Part shown: positions 44,563-54,000 of the stretch, piece by piece
Layout: every line of letters starts with the position of its first letter
Position numbering within the stretch: position 1 is the first letter of the stretch
Origin: Elusimicrobiota bacterium
GTDB taxonomy: Bacteria > Elusimicrobiota > Elusimicrobia > FEN-1173
DNA length: 64,000 bases
Reading direction: 5' to 3'
Assembly (NCBI GenBank): GCA_016721625.1
Contig: JADKHR010000001.1
Location: forward strand, 2,108,001-2,172,000
Translations under genes and position numbers: made by a program
Notes under the pieces: generated by a model
Told to the model about the DNA's origin: nothing
Databases searched by the model: none
The model's input: only the letters and a program-made list of their open reading frames with translations

Positions 44563-44591
44563 TTGACGTTATTACTCTTAAGTAATATACT
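44563..44591 (+). promoter_or_regulatory. Sigma-70 promoter with palindromic operator for the toxin-antitoxin pair
   Basis: TTGACG (44563-44568), a 17-base spacer and TATACT (44586-44591) form a near-consensus promoter. The spacer holds TATTACT-CTTA-AGTAATA (44570-44587), a perfect inverted repeat that covers the -10 edge, well placed for autorepression by the HTH antitoxin. Confidence 0.7.
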
Positions 44592-44624
44592 GGAAGCGGG
44601 GGCGAGGGTGTCTGGGGAGCGCGG

Positions 44625-44954
44625 ATGAGATACAAAGCCATTTATTACACAACGGGACGGGGGGAGAACCCCGTCGCGGAATTTGTGGACGGCTTGGATC
44701 CTTTGACCCAGGCGAAGTTTTTCGCCTATGTGGGTTTACTGGAAGAGTATGGGCCGAACTTGAAGAGGCCCTATGCGGATGTGGTGCGTGGGAAGATTCG
44801 AGAATTGCGGCCGCGCCAGGCGCGGGTTTTTTATTTTTTCGCCGTGGGCGAGCGGATTGTTTTCGTGCACGGGGTTGTGAAGAAGCGAGACGCCCTGGAT
44901 TCCGGCGCCATTGACATGGCGCAGGCGCGAATGTTGGATTGGTTGAAACGGTAA
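44625..44954 (+). CDS. higB: RelE/HigB-type toxin (Gp49 family)
   Basis: A 109-residue protein of the phage-derived Gp49/HigB group: AIYYTTGRGENPVAEFVDGL, then KFFAYVGLLEEYGPNLKRPYA, KIRELRPRQARVFYFFAVGE and VFVHGVVKKRDA. The RelE-fold pattern with basic residues in the central strands (KIRELR, ARVFYF) is well kept. Such toxins cut mRNA on the ribosome. The gene order toxin then antitoxin is the HigBA order. The next gene begins 14 bases on. Confidence 0.82.
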   Translation: MRYKAIYYTTGRGENPVAEFVDGLDPLTQAKFFAYVGLLEEYGPNLKRPYADVVRGKIRELRPRQARVFYFFAVGERIVFVHGVVKKRDALDSGAIDMAQARMLDWLKR

Positions 44955-44968
44955 GGAGGAGGGGAGAA

Positions 44969-45325
44969 ATGATCAGGCACAAAGAAATGGGCGCGTCCGT
45001 GCAAACACATTTCAAGAAAAAAATGATGGATCCAAAATTTCGGCGGCTCTACCAGGCGGAGGAAAAGAAAGTCCGGCTGGGGTATGTGATTCATCGGCTC
45101 AGAACGGAAGCGGGGTTGACCCAGGCGGCCTTGGCCCAGCGCGTCGGGGTGACCCAAGGCTATATCGCTCGCTTGGAAACGGCAGATGAAGAGAATTATG
45201 AGATGAACACGCTTAAAAAAATTGCCGCCGCGCTCCACCGGGTGGTGGTAATCGGGTTTGCGGAGGAGCCGAGAAGGCATTCGGCCACCGTTTCGCGGAG
45301 GGCCAATCCCTTGGTGACGGTTTAA
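44969..45325 (+). CDS. higA: XRE-family antitoxin (HigA-type)
   Basis: A 118-residue DNA-binding protein. The helix-turn-helix is GYVIHRLRTEAGLTQAALAQRVGVTQGYIARLETADEEN, given here only by its ends at about residues 38 and 76. It should neutralise the toxin upstream and bind the palindrome at 44570-44587. The ATG at 44969 follows GAGGAGGGGAG, the strongest ribosome site of the region, as expected for an antitoxin that must be in excess. Confidence 0.8.
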   Translation: MIRHKEMGASVQTHFKKKMMDPKFRRLYQAEEKKVRLGYVIHRLRTEAGLTQAALAQRVGVTQGYIARLETADEENYEMNTLKKIAAALHRVVVIGFAEEPRRHSATVSRRANPLVTV

Positions 45326-45405
45326 TTCGTCGATTGCTCGCCAAGCAGGAACCCGAAAGAGGAGCGGTATTCTTGGCCGCTAATTCAGTGACAAAAGGCC
45401 GTGTT

Positions 45406-45600
45406 ATGCGCCGAGCTATTTCGTCTATCTCTTGGCTCGATCCTGTGGTGAAACAGAGTCTTTCCTTGGCCCTGAGCGTTAGCCTCGGGTTTATCCATGC
45501 TGCCCCCGCCTTTGCCCAGAACGAAGACCGGTATGCTTACACGCCAAGCAGGGCCCAGGACTTTCAAGAACAATACAAACCCCGCCGAACTTTTCATTGA
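45406..45600 (+). CDS. Signal-peptide ORF, probably the true N-terminus of the polymorphic toxin
   Basis: A 64-residue ORF starting MRRAISSISWLDPVVKQSLS with a long Sec signal ending in HAAPAFAQ. It stops at 45600, just inside the next ORF in a different frame. The downstream frame is open without a stop well upstream of its TTG, so the two are most simply one gene broken by a one-base indel between about 45530 and 45597. If real, the toxin would be exported by Sec. If not, this is a small exported protein overlapping the toxin gene. Confidence 0.5.
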   Translation: MRRAISSISWLDPVVKQSLSLALSVSLGFIHAAPAFAQNEDRYAYTPSRAQDFQEQYKPRRTFH

Positions 45601-48029
45601 CCTCCCAACTGGATCGGCAAATCCAGATCCAGAACACGGCGTTGCAGTTTCGCTTTGGCCAGAGGATCGAAACCAAAACCCCCACATTCACGCTCAGCCC
45701 CAGCCAAACCCCGACTCTTCCCCAACCAAAGTTTCAATTCGGGACGGCACCACCCAAACTGCTTGCATCCTTTAAAGCCGACATCCCGAAACCCCTGGCC
45801 CTAAGCCGCGCTGAGCCCAAAGGCCTTTTGGGAGCCGTCGTTAACGCCCTTAAGCCCGTCGTCAACGCCATCAAAACAACGTTCCAAGCCATTGGCACGG
45901 CCGTCGGAAAGGTGGTCCAGTTCTTCGCCGTTGATAAAGCCAAAATCACCTACCAGGTCCAGCGGGACCTGGTGTTAAAAGAGAACCCCAACATCCGCGA
46001 GGTGTCCCGGGGCACCTTCCAAGTCCCCCCGGGCCAAACGGCCCAACAGGGGGGCCGAACCTGGGAATCGGGAACCACATTTGAAATGAATTCCAACGGC
46101 CGGATAAGCCTGACCGAAGGCGTGACCCTCAGTCCCGACCTGGGGGGAATTTCGAGGGCCGACGGGAAACTTCTCCCGGTCAAGATGATCGGGGATAACG
46201 GGATCGTCAAACCCGTGGGCATCGACTTCGCCCGGATCGAGCCCAAGACGAACTTTAACTTGACCTATCCAGTGACCATGGACGGCGTGGGTAAAATCCC
46301 CGCCGGGGCTTCCATGACCTATGAGGGAACAAAACCAGGGTCCGAAGGACAAACGCCCACCGTCGTCCTCTCGTTCCAAAACGCCCGGCTCGAGAACCAC
46401 GCCTTCCAATCCCTGGGGAATGGGAAGGAACCACTCTCCCTCGCCCAGGCGGAGATGACTCTCAAAGGGGCCATTTACCAAATCAACAGTCTTTACATGA
46501 ACCGAGGAAAAGAAAAGTTCTATGGTTCCGAAAAGGGGGAACTGTTTTCCCTGACACAGCTGGAAGGGAAGAATTCGGCGGTTCAAAGCAAATCAGCTGA
46601 TCTGACCAAACAGTCAAAAAAACTGAGCGACGACACCCAGGGCGCGGTGAACCTGTCCAACCATCACATGGAGAGCCTTCACAAAGTCACCGGGACCCCG
46701 GCGACCATCCATTTCCAAACCAAAGAACCCCTGAAAACCCAGAGCGAAACCACCAAATCCCTCCAAACCCAGACCCAGGCCCTCGCGCAACACATGGAAC
46801 AGGGCGACTACGGCAAGGTGGCCAACGCCGTCACCGATATCGAAACAACCCAAAGCGCCCTGGCCGACCAGATCAAAACACAACAAACCCAGGTGGAGAC
46901 ATTCCAAACCTACAAAAGAGCGGTCAAAGGCTTAGAACAATCCTACGCAAGCATGGCGCCCCAAGCCGACCCCAAGAGCATGCAGGCGGAAGTGACGCCA
47001 GAACAGATTTCTGACGCCGCGCCCTACTTCCAAGAGCAAAAGACTGAAATCCGAATCCAATCCACCAATGCCATGAAGGCGCTTAGGGAGATGGAAAAGC
47101 AGGGAATCATCACCCCGGCCGAGAAACTCTTAAAGATAGCGGAAATTAAAGTGATCAGTGCGCATTTGTTGGCGGCCAAGCCGGACAACGTCGGGAACGC
47201 AGTGATCAAAACGGCCAGTGCCTTGGAGAAGAACTACCAAGGCGTCAGCAAAGATTTTGACGAAGCGATATTTGACCACCTAGACAATGCGGCGGAGAAA
47301 TATCCCAAGACTATGCAGGCGGTGGGACAGGGCGCGCTGGCCGTGACTGGCGGCGCGGCCATTGTGGGGGTGGGGTTCGGATTGGCGACACAGCCCGCCA
47401 CAACCGTGGTCGTTGTGGGCGGGGGTATCATCTCCCAAAAGACTTTTGAAGTCATGGGGCTCAGCCCGGAAGCGGCAAGTTTTTATACGGCCATTGTTTT
47501 GGTACCCGTGATCGCTGTAACGTCGACGGCCGAGAGTTTTAAAACGATGAATGAGACAGGTGTGGCGGCGTTCAAAAACTTTTTCAAACGGGCTGTCCAG
47601 TGGATTGACGATGAAAGGGTCTGGTTGGGAAAGGTTGTTGCCAGCCAAACGGGACATGCGATCAATCCTCTGGGTGTGACGCTCTCAAAAAAATATGAGG
47701 TGGCTGGGCTTGACGAAATAATTCAATCCCTCAAAGAGACCGGGAAGCTTCCTGGGGAATATATTTCAAAAGAACACGCGGGATTTCTTGGTTGGAAGCA
47801 GAGGCCCGGAGCAACGTTAGACAAAATTGCACCTGGCCGGAGCATAGGAGGGGATGTTTTTGATAACTTTAGAAATCCGTTGCCGATTAAACCCGGAAGA
47901 ATTTGGTTCGAAGCGGATCTTAATTATTCCGGTGGATTTCGAAACGGACAAAGATTACTCTATTCAAATGATGGATTGTTTTATATCACTAAGGACCATT
48001 ACAAGAGCTACACACAGGTGATCGAATAA
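45597..48029 (+). CDS. Polymorphic toxin with C-terminal barnase-type ribonuclease
   Basis: An 810-residue modular toxin. The N-terminal 300 residues are beta-rich with repeated Pro/Gln segments. Residues 320-470 are Gln/Thr-rich coiled coil. A hydrophobic glycine-rich stretch near 580-640 (TGGAAIVGVGFGLA, FYTAIVLVPVIAV) may serve membrane passage. The last 110 residues are a barnase homologue: KLPGEYISKEHAGFLGWK, GRSIGGDVFDN, WFEADLNYSGGFRNGQRLLYS and KDHYKSY. Glu772, Arg782, Arg786 and His801 have exactly the spacing of barnase Glu73, Arg83, Arg87 and His102, so the RNase should be active. Its stop overlaps the first barstar gene (TAATG). Contact-dependent or secreted antibacterial use is inferred. 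Confidence 0.83.
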   Translation: MTSQLDRQIQIQNTALQFRFGQRIETKTPTFTLSPSQTPTLPQPKFQFGTAPPKLLASFKADIPKPLALSRAEPKGLLGAVVNALKPVVNAIKTTFQAIGTAVGKVVQFFAVDKAKITYQVQRDLVLKENPNIREVSRGTFQVPPGQTAQQGGRTWESGTTFEMNSNGRISLTEGVTLSPDLGGISRADGKLLPVKMIGDNGIVKPVGIDFARIEPKTNFNLTYPVTMDGVGKIPAGASMTYEGTKPGSEGQTPTVVLSFQNARLENHAFQSLGNGKEPLSLAQAEMTLKGAIYQINSLYMNRGKEKFYGSEKGELFSLTQLEGKNSAVQSKSADLTKQSKKLSDDTQGAVNLSNHHMESLHKVTGTPATIHFQTKEPLKTQSETTKSLQTQTQALAQHMEQGDYGKVANAVTDIETTQSALADQIKTQQTQVETFQTYKRAVKGLEQSYASMAPQADPKSMQAEVTPEQISDAAPYFQEQKTEIRIQSTNAMKALREMEKQGIITPAEKLLKIAEIKVISAHLLAAKPDNVGNAVIKTASALEKNYQGVSKDFDEAIFDHLDNAAEKYPKTMQAVGQGALAVTGGAAIVGVGFGLATQPATTVVVVGGGIISQKTFEVMGLSPEAASFYTAIVLVPVIAVTSTAESFKTMNETGVAAFKNFFKRAVQWIDDERVWLGKVVASQTGHAINPLGVTLSKKYEVAGLDEIIQSLKETGKLPGEYISKEHAGFLGWKQRPGATLDKIAPGRSIGGDVFDNFRNPLPIKPGRIWFEADLNYSGGFRNGQRLLYSNDGLFYITKDHYKSYTQVIE

Positions 48030-48316
48030 TGTCCACTGAAATTCTACTAGACGGTTCCGCCATTAAATCTGAGGCCGATTTTTATTTGGAACTTTCAAAA
48101 CAAAGGAAGCTTCCCGATTATTTTGGGAATAACCTGAACGCTCTTTGGGATGTCATAACAGGATTTGAAATTTGTTCCCCCAATTCTCCTGTCGATCTGG
48201 TTTGGGATAATTCGATAGAATCTAAAAAACATCTCGGGAATGTTTTTGATGAACTCGTTGGACTCTTACGGGAGGCTGAAGAAAAGAAAATCGGGCTGAA
48301 GCTTGTCCTGCGATAA
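48029..48316 (+). CDS. Barstar-like immunity protein 1
   Basis: A 95-residue barstar homologue that should bind and block the barnase domain of the toxin just upstream. SEADFYLELSKQRKLPDYFG and NNLNALWDVITG match barstar helices 1 and 2, including the Asp of the ALWD motif (Asp39 in barstar), which fills the barnase active site. It is translationally coupled to the toxin by a TAATG overlap, which ties its dose to the toxin. It is closest to the third barstar gene of the array. Confidence 0.88.
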   Translation: MSTEILLDGSAIKSEADFYLELSKQRKLPDYFGNNLNALWDVITGFEICSPNSPVDLVWDNSIESKKHLGNVFDELVGLLREAEEKKIGLKLVLR

Positions 48317-48339
48317 CGGGAGCTTTTGGAATCGGCACA

Positions 48340-48526
48340 AAAATGAAGGGGAGATTTTCGTGGATGACAAAAATCAGCACGGGTAACTCCCATTGGTTAT
48401 GCCCGAGCGTATGTCCACCACCCTCCCGGGGTAAAGGGGCCAGGTCCCCAACGTATCGTCATTGGAAAAAACGGGGAAACGTATGACACGCCCGATCACT
48501 ACAAAAAATTATTCAAAATCAATTAA
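48340..48526 (+). pseudogene. Orphan C-terminal toxin-domain remnant
   Basis: Between the first two barstar genes an ORF with no start encodes, near its end, RIVIGKNGETYDTPDHYKK and then LFKIN before a TAA at 48524. This resembles the closing strand and His of barnase-superfamily RNases (DHY followed by an aromatic and KI). Upstream, in another frame, EIFVDDKNQHG is followed after a shift by LPIGYARAYVHHPPG. It looks like a displaced toxin tail from a different effector, decayed by a frameshift. Such orphan tails with their own immunity gene are typical of polymorphic-toxin loci. Confidence 0.6.
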
Positions 48527-48535
48527 AGGGACAGC

Positions 48536-48835
48536 ATGATTAAGACCCGGCAAGTATTGACCATCGCTCATGCGACGTCGTCAAATTCTTTGCATGAAAT
48601 TCTAGCGGCATCCTTAAATTTTCCGGGTTATTACGGAAAAAATTGGGACGCGTTTCGTGATTGCATATCGGATTCACAACAATCCACTCTTCCGAACGAA
48701 CTCATTATCAAAGGATGGGAAATCCTAAGGAAAAACCTTCCGGAAGATGCCGCAATGTTGAAAAAATCCCTTGAAGAGATTGCCGGGCAAAAAAACGGCA
48801 GCTTTCGTGTATTGTGGGTTCCTGCTGAGGATTAA
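48536..48835 (+). CDS. Barstar-like immunity protein 2 (divergent)
   Basis: A 99-residue protein of the barstar family but of a different branch. FPGYYGKNWDAFRDCISD corresponds to the LPxYYGxNLDALWD region. The Asp is kept and the Trp is replaced by Phe. It follows the orphan toxin tail by ten bases and so is probably the immunity partner of that effector. AAAGGGA precedes the ATG. The stop overlaps the next start as TAATG. Confidence 0.8.
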   Translation: MIKTRQVLTIAHATSSNSLHEILAASLNFPGYYGKNWDAFRDCISDSQQSTLPNELIIKGWEILRKNLPEDAAMLKKSLEEIAGQKNGSFRVLWVPAED

Positions 48836-49146
48836 TGGGAAACGGCAGTCATCGAATGAAAAACAAAAAAGTGACTTTAGAAGGGAAAGTTATTCAAACG
48901 GAAGAGGATTTTTATGCTCAACTGGAGGAGAAGGTAAAACTCCCGCGTTATTTTGGGCGAAATCTCGATGCTCTCTGGGACATTGCCACTGGGTTGGAAA
49001 TCAGTTCTCCCATCAATCCATTGGAAATTGTTTGGCTAAACTCGGATTTTTCGAAAAATAATCTTGGTGGGTTTTACGACGACCTGATTTTGCTCTTTAA
49101 TGATCTTGAGAAAGAGAACGTTGGGATTAAGCTTGCACTTTTCTGA
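48835..49146 (+). CDS. Barstar-like immunity protein 3
   Basis: A 103-residue barstar homologue with TEEDFYAQLEEKVKLPRYFG and RNLDALWDIATGLEISSP, very like immunity protein 1 (LWD, Asp kept). The first seven residues before MKNKK are not conserved, so ATG 48856 is an alternative, but TAATG coupling supports 48835. A second barstar of the same type suggests duplication after gain of resistance to a variant toxin, or dosage. A hairpin follows at 49151. Confidence 0.83.
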   Translation: MGNGSHRMKNKKVTLEGKVIQTEEDFYAQLEEKVKLPRYFGRNLDALWDIATGLEISSPINPLEIVWLNSDFSKNNLGGFYDDLILLFNDLEKENVGIKLALF

Positions 49147-49150
49147 AGGT

Positions 49151-49166
49151 GGGGCAAAATTGCCCC
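49151..49166 (+). terminator. Short hairpin after the immunity array
   Basis: GGGGCAA and TTGCCCC form a perfect stem five bases after the last barstar stop. Only TTACT follows, not a T-run, so termination is plausible but weak. Confidence 0.4.
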
Positions 49167-49214
49167 TTACTGATTAAAGCCGGGGTAAATCTGTGCGATG
49201 ACACCGAATGACGC

Positions 49215-51267
49215 ATGATTTCTGAACATTACCCAATATCTTTTTTGGCCTCCGTGGCATGCGCGACGGTGGGCTTGTATGCCCTCCGTCGGTCGAAGGG
49301 TCGCCCCGAGCGCGTAAGCCTCGCCCGAATTTTATTTTTCGCCTCCGCTTGGACTTCGTTTTCCTTTTCAACCAGTTGGACCCGCGATCCGACCGTAAAT
49401 ATCTATATCGCCCGATCTCTTTATGCCGTGGCCGCTTTTGTCCCCAACGCATTTTGCCGCTTCGCAACGTCCCTCCTCCCCTCTCCGCGACGTTATTTTC
49501 ATTGGTTCGTTCAGGGGGCCGGGGCTGTGGGCATACTGTTTGCCTTTCTGGCTTTTCATCCTTCCTTTATTATTGGCGTCCGGAACGCGGGAGATATTCA
49601 CACCGTTTTGCCAGGCCCGCTCTTCGGTATTTTCGTTGTCTTTTTAATGATCGGGATGGGTATCGGATTTCTTGAAATCGCAGCGGGGCACAAATCCCTT
49701 GAGGGGATTTATCGAAACAAACTCAAATATTTCTTTTTTGGATTTCTCATGGCGTACTTTGGCGCGGGCTTGCACTTTTTCAGCGCTTTCACCGGGCACG
49801 AGCCCTTTTCCCATGATCTATTGATTTTGATTTATGCCGTTTTCGTTTTCTTCGGTCTTTGGAACCCCGGCCGAGATTTTAACGAAATCCTGCGGCGGTT
49901 CCTTGCCCAAGGAATATTCGGCGGAGCGTTGGGCCTTCCAACGGCGATGTTGGTTTGGACACTTGGAGGCGGGGTTCCCGCCTCCGCCCTGGTTTTCTTC
50001 GCGGTCACCCTGGCTCCCCGCTTTTCCTTAGATGGCGCGAGAATATTTACGCCCTTGTGGACCGCCTTCCCATTCTGCGAGGCAAGTTCGTTCGGCCGGA
50101 TGTTTAGCCCGGGAGGCATCGGTGGTGTCGGAGCCGCGGAGCCTCGACGAGTGGGCGCGGCGGGTGGTGCGCGCTGTCCAGGACGTATTTGGGGTGCGGT
50201 CAGCCAGCGTTCTCCTGCGCCAAGAAGACATGGGCGCCTTTCTGATCCGGGCGGGGGTCGGGCTGACGCCGGGCGAAATGGGCCTTCTTTCCTTGCCTTT
50301 CACCAGTCCCGTCGTGTCGATATTGCAATCCAGTGGCCGGTGTCTTCTCGCCGACGCCCTGGAAGGCCTCTTTCCGCAGAGGCGGCGAGATGAATTGGCC
50401 GACCTCCGGTTTGTCCATGCCTGCGCCATGGCCCCCATTTTCTCAAACGGGCGGTTATTCGCGCTGATGTGCGTCGGCCCAAAACTCACAGGGGAAATGT
50501 TCAATCAGTCGGACATCGACGCCCTGTCTAATTTGGCTCATTCAGCCCAATACGCTCTGGCCGCCGCCCTGGCGGGTCAGTCCCGTGGCCGGCAAAGCGC
50601 CTATTGGGCCCATGACATGTTTAGGCCTTTCGGCCCGAAGGGCGCTATTCAGAATGTGGTTCGCGCATTGAGGGGAGATTTTGGCCCTCTGCCGGAGGTG
50701 GCGCGGGCGGCCCTGGCTATCGCCGCGGAGGACGCGAATTTTGTTGCGACACATATGAAACAACTCACGAACCCGTTGGCTCAGGAACTGGTTCAAATTC
50801 AATCGACGCCCCTGACGGCGGCATTCAACAGGAGTCGCGACCGTTTTTCCCCTCTCGCCAACGAAAAAAGCATTGTTTTAAATGTGGATGTTCCGCCGGA
50901 AAACCTGTTGGTGTTTTGCGACGCATCGCTCATTGAACACCGAGTCCTCGCGAACCTTCTGGAAAACGCCATGCGCCACACACCGTCGGGAGGGAAGGTT
51001 CGCGTGGGGTACCGCTTGGAGAGTCAAAGGTTCGTCGGTTTTGTGGAAGACACGGGGCCGGGAATTCGAAAGGAGGACCTTCCGACATTGTTTCAACCCG
51101 GGACTCAGCTGGATCCCCAAAATAAAGGTCTCGCCGGGCTGGGCCTGGCCAGCGTGAAAAGCGTGATGGAGGCCCACGGTGGCGCCGTCACGGTTCAAAG
51201 CGCCCCCGGCCAATGCGCACGTTTTGAGTTTATCCTTCCCATCGGCCGTTCGGTGGGCACGGGTTAA
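49215..51267 (+). CDS. Membrane sensor kinase-like protein K1 (multi-TM, GAF, WAHD H-box, HATPase), frameshifted
   Basis: The first of four paralogues. It has an N-terminal membrane domain of about seven to eight TM segments (MISEHYPISFLASVACATVG to about residue 270). A short linker NIYALVDRLPILRGKF reads in a second frame (about 50040-50105), and the rest in a third frame from about 50105: a GAF-like domain, the H-box AYWAHDMFRPFGPKG, the N-box NLLENAMRHTPSGG, VEDTGPGI and GLAGLGLASVKSV. Comparison with the intact K3 shows that two frameshifts about 65 bases apart would join the parts into about 680 residues. The response regulator at 51387 follows and is the likely partner. The ligand is unknown. 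Confidence 0.72.
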
Positions 51268-51386
51268 TTCGCTCTCTGATTCGGACGGGGAACACCGAAA
51301 ATCTATGGACAGAATTGGGTATTTCATCCAGAATAACGATCGAAGGTCGCGTGTCCAATTTAATGGATGCTAAATCAAAGGGTCAA

Positions 51387-51902
51387 ATGAGCCAACCGAT
51401 CATTTGGGCTGTGGAAGACAGTGTGGAAATGCAAAAGACGTTGCGGGACATTTTCACCCGACTGGGTTGTGCCATTTCTGTTTTCGGCAAAGCGGAGAAT
51501 TCTTTGGCGAACCTCAAGGCGGGAGCCCGGCCCGACGTCATGATCCTGGACTTTCGATTGCCGGGAATGAGCGGCCCTCAACTCTTCCGAATCATGGGGA
51601 TGGACGACACCTTCAAGACCATTCCGGTGGTCCCCTTTACGTCCCACTGGGAAGAGAACTCCCCATCCCCCATGGCGGTGGAATGGGACACCCTGGCCCT
51701 CGCTTTGGCCAAAGGCGAGCAATCCGATATCGACGTCATCAAGAAGCTGGAGGGAGACGATTTCACGATCCCCGAGCGCTTGATCCTCTCCGTGGCCAAC
51801 ATTTTGAAAAGCTCCCCCAAGGGCCTGCCGAAGGTATATGAAGAGGCCGTCCTCGACCTGGTCCATCGCGTCATGGCCCACCTGAAGGATGCGGATCTCT
51901 GA
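51387..51902 (+). CDS. Stand-alone response regulator (REC plus helical tail), copy 2
   Basis: A 171-residue regulator differing from the copy at 43894 at six positions (V30I, A39S, K112Q, V118I, E156D, G170D). Asp55 is the predicted phosphoacceptor. AAAGGG lies just before the ATG. It stands between kinases K1 and K2 and probably receives phosphate from one or both. There is no output domain, so it may act by protein contact or as a phosphate sink. Confidence 0.84.
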   Translation: MSQPIIWAVEDSVEMQKTLRDIFTRLGCAISVFGKAENSLANLKAGARPDVMILDFRLPGMSGPQLFRIMGMDDTFKTIPVVPFTSHWEENSPSPMAVEWDTLALALAKGEQSDIDVIKKLEGDDFTIPERLILSVANILKSSPKGLPKVYEEAVLDLVHRVMAHLKDADL

Positions 51903-51964
51903 CGACGAGGGATTCTTTTTGGTGGGTATCCTCTCTTCCGGATCCCCTTTCATGAGAGAAGGCC

Positions 51965-54000
51965 ATGTCTTCTGATTGGCTCGTTTTCCGGTTGGTAACG
52001 GCCACCGTCGCCGGCACGGCGTGTTTCATTTTCGCCGCCTTTCTTTTCCTGTTCGGGAAAGATCGACGCGTGAGCCGGTTATTTGCTTTTTCCAATTTAT
52101 TCCTCGGCCTTTGGAACATCAGCGATCCGGCCATCGCTCTGGCGCCCACTCACGGGGTGGCGTTGTTCCTCGACCGGTTGTCCTATGTGTGGGCCACCCT
52201 CCTCATTTTGGTGTTTTTCCGATTTGTTTCGGCGGTGTTGGGCCGCCCGGCCTTGGGCCGAACCGTTTCCACCATTCACGTGGTCTATGGGTTTGTCGTT
52301 TCGGCTTTGACGCTCACCCCTTACGTCATTCGGGATGTGAAAACCCTCGGAGATCTGGTGGAGATCCCTGGGCCGCTCTATTCGCTGTTTTCGGGCTATT
52401 TTCTTTTTACCCTGGTCGCTTCAGTTCTTGTTTTCAATTCGGCTTGGCGCCGGGCGGAAGGCTTGCGGCGCAATCAGTTGAAATATCTCGCGCTGGTGTC
52501 GGCGTTGGCCTGACGGCCGGGGTTTTATATTTCGTCAGCATGTTCGTGCGGGGGGTTCCTCCTTTCTATTTTGTCGTTGAGCTGGCCTATGTCTCTTTAA
52601 TCCCGATCACCATCGTCCGGATTCGAATGATGGATATCACGCTGGCCCTCCGCTTTTCCGTGGTCTACCTGGTATTGGGCCTCGGCCTTGGTTTGCCTTT
52701 GGCCGCCCTCCTCTGGATCCTGTCGGGGAGCCCTTGGGTGGGGGCTATTTCCATGGTGTTGCCTGCCGTCGGTTATTTTTTCATTCAACGCGGGGCGGGG
52801 AGGGTGCTTCGCATTGTGGATTTGTTGCCTATCTTTCGAGACCGATACGGGGCTTTGCGCATGCTGGAACACCACGAGCGCGAAGTCGCTCAAGGGGCCT
52901 CCCTCCCGGAGTGGGCGGCCCGGTTGGTTAAAGCGATTCAGGAAGTCCTTTCCCCCGAGTTTTCCTTTGTGCTGATCCGCGACGATCAAGAAGGGAGTTT
53001 GGTGGTCTCCGCCGGGCATGGAATTGACGATGCAAGGAAAACGTTTCTCTCGATTTCATGCGACGGCCCCTTGGCGACCAGGGCCAAACGGGGCGGCATT
53101 CTTCTAAAAGAGGTCATTGAAAATGAGGCCGCTCCGGATCTTCCCCAGTTGCAAAAGGAAATGGCATTTTTGGGAGCGGAAGTGACGGCCCCCATTTATT
53201 CCCATGGGCGGGTCGAAGCGCTTCTTTGTTTGGGCCCGAAAATTGGTCGGGACATGTACAACGATGTCGATTTGGCCGGCCTTCACGGTTTGGCGAAATC
53301 GGCGGAATTGGCCCTCTGCGCTCTGTTGAGCGGCGCCAAAAGCGAGTTGAAAACGGCCGCCTGGGCCCATGACCTGCTCCAACCTTTTGGTCCCAAAGGA
53401 GCCCTTGGGGTGATCGATGGTTTGTTGGCGGGAAAATTCGGCGAACTCTCTCCCCCCGCTCAACAGGCGCTTGAGAAAATGAAAGTCGATATGGATTTCC
53501 TCAATCGAAACCTCAAGCGGGTTGTGGTCGGCGGACCCGTTTCTTCAATTAAACGGGTCTCTGTCCGGCTGGGAGAGGTGTATGGAAGGGTCCGTGAACG
53601 TTATTCCCCTCTGGCCCACGAACGCGCAGTGAATTTGACGGTCGCCCTTGTCCCTCCCCATCTCACTCTGTCGTTGGACGAGACCCAGTTTGAACGGCGT
53701 GTCCTGGGAAACCTTATTGAAAACGCGATTAGACATGCCCCCAAGGGTGGAACCGTGGAGGTCGGATGTCGGGAAGAGGAAACCGAAATTGTCGGATGGG
53801 TCAAAGACACAGGCCCCGGAATAAATCCCCAGGATTGTGAAAAGATATTCGAACCCGGGGTTCAATTGGGGAACAACACGGGGCTGAGGGGCCTCGGGCT
53901 CTATAGCGCCAGGTTGGTCCTCGCCGCCCACGGCGGGCGAGTGTGGGTCAATCCCGCGACCAAAAACGGAGCCTGTTTTATGTTTGCTTTACCCATCTGA
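51965..54000 (+). CDS. Membrane sensor kinase-like protein K2, frameshifted
   Basis: A paralogue of K1, K3 and K4. The 5' part (51965-52513) encodes six hydrophobic segments starting LVFRLVTATVAGTACFIFAA. It ends in a TGA near 52511, where a one-base shift lets the sequence continue as GLTAGVLYFVSMFVRGVPPF in the frame that runs to 54000. Then come IVDLLPIFRDRYGAL, a GAF-like domain (SFVLIRDDQEGSLVVSAGHG), the H-box AAWAHDLLQPFGPKG, NLIENAIRHAPKGG, VKDTGPGI and GLRGLGLYSARLVL. The unbroken length would be about 678 residues, like K3. Confidence 0.72.

Noticed and set aside
49259..49675. A 138-residue ORF on the plus strand within K1
   Set aside because: It lies inside the K1 membrane domain in another frame, and K1's frame has clear homology to K2-K4.
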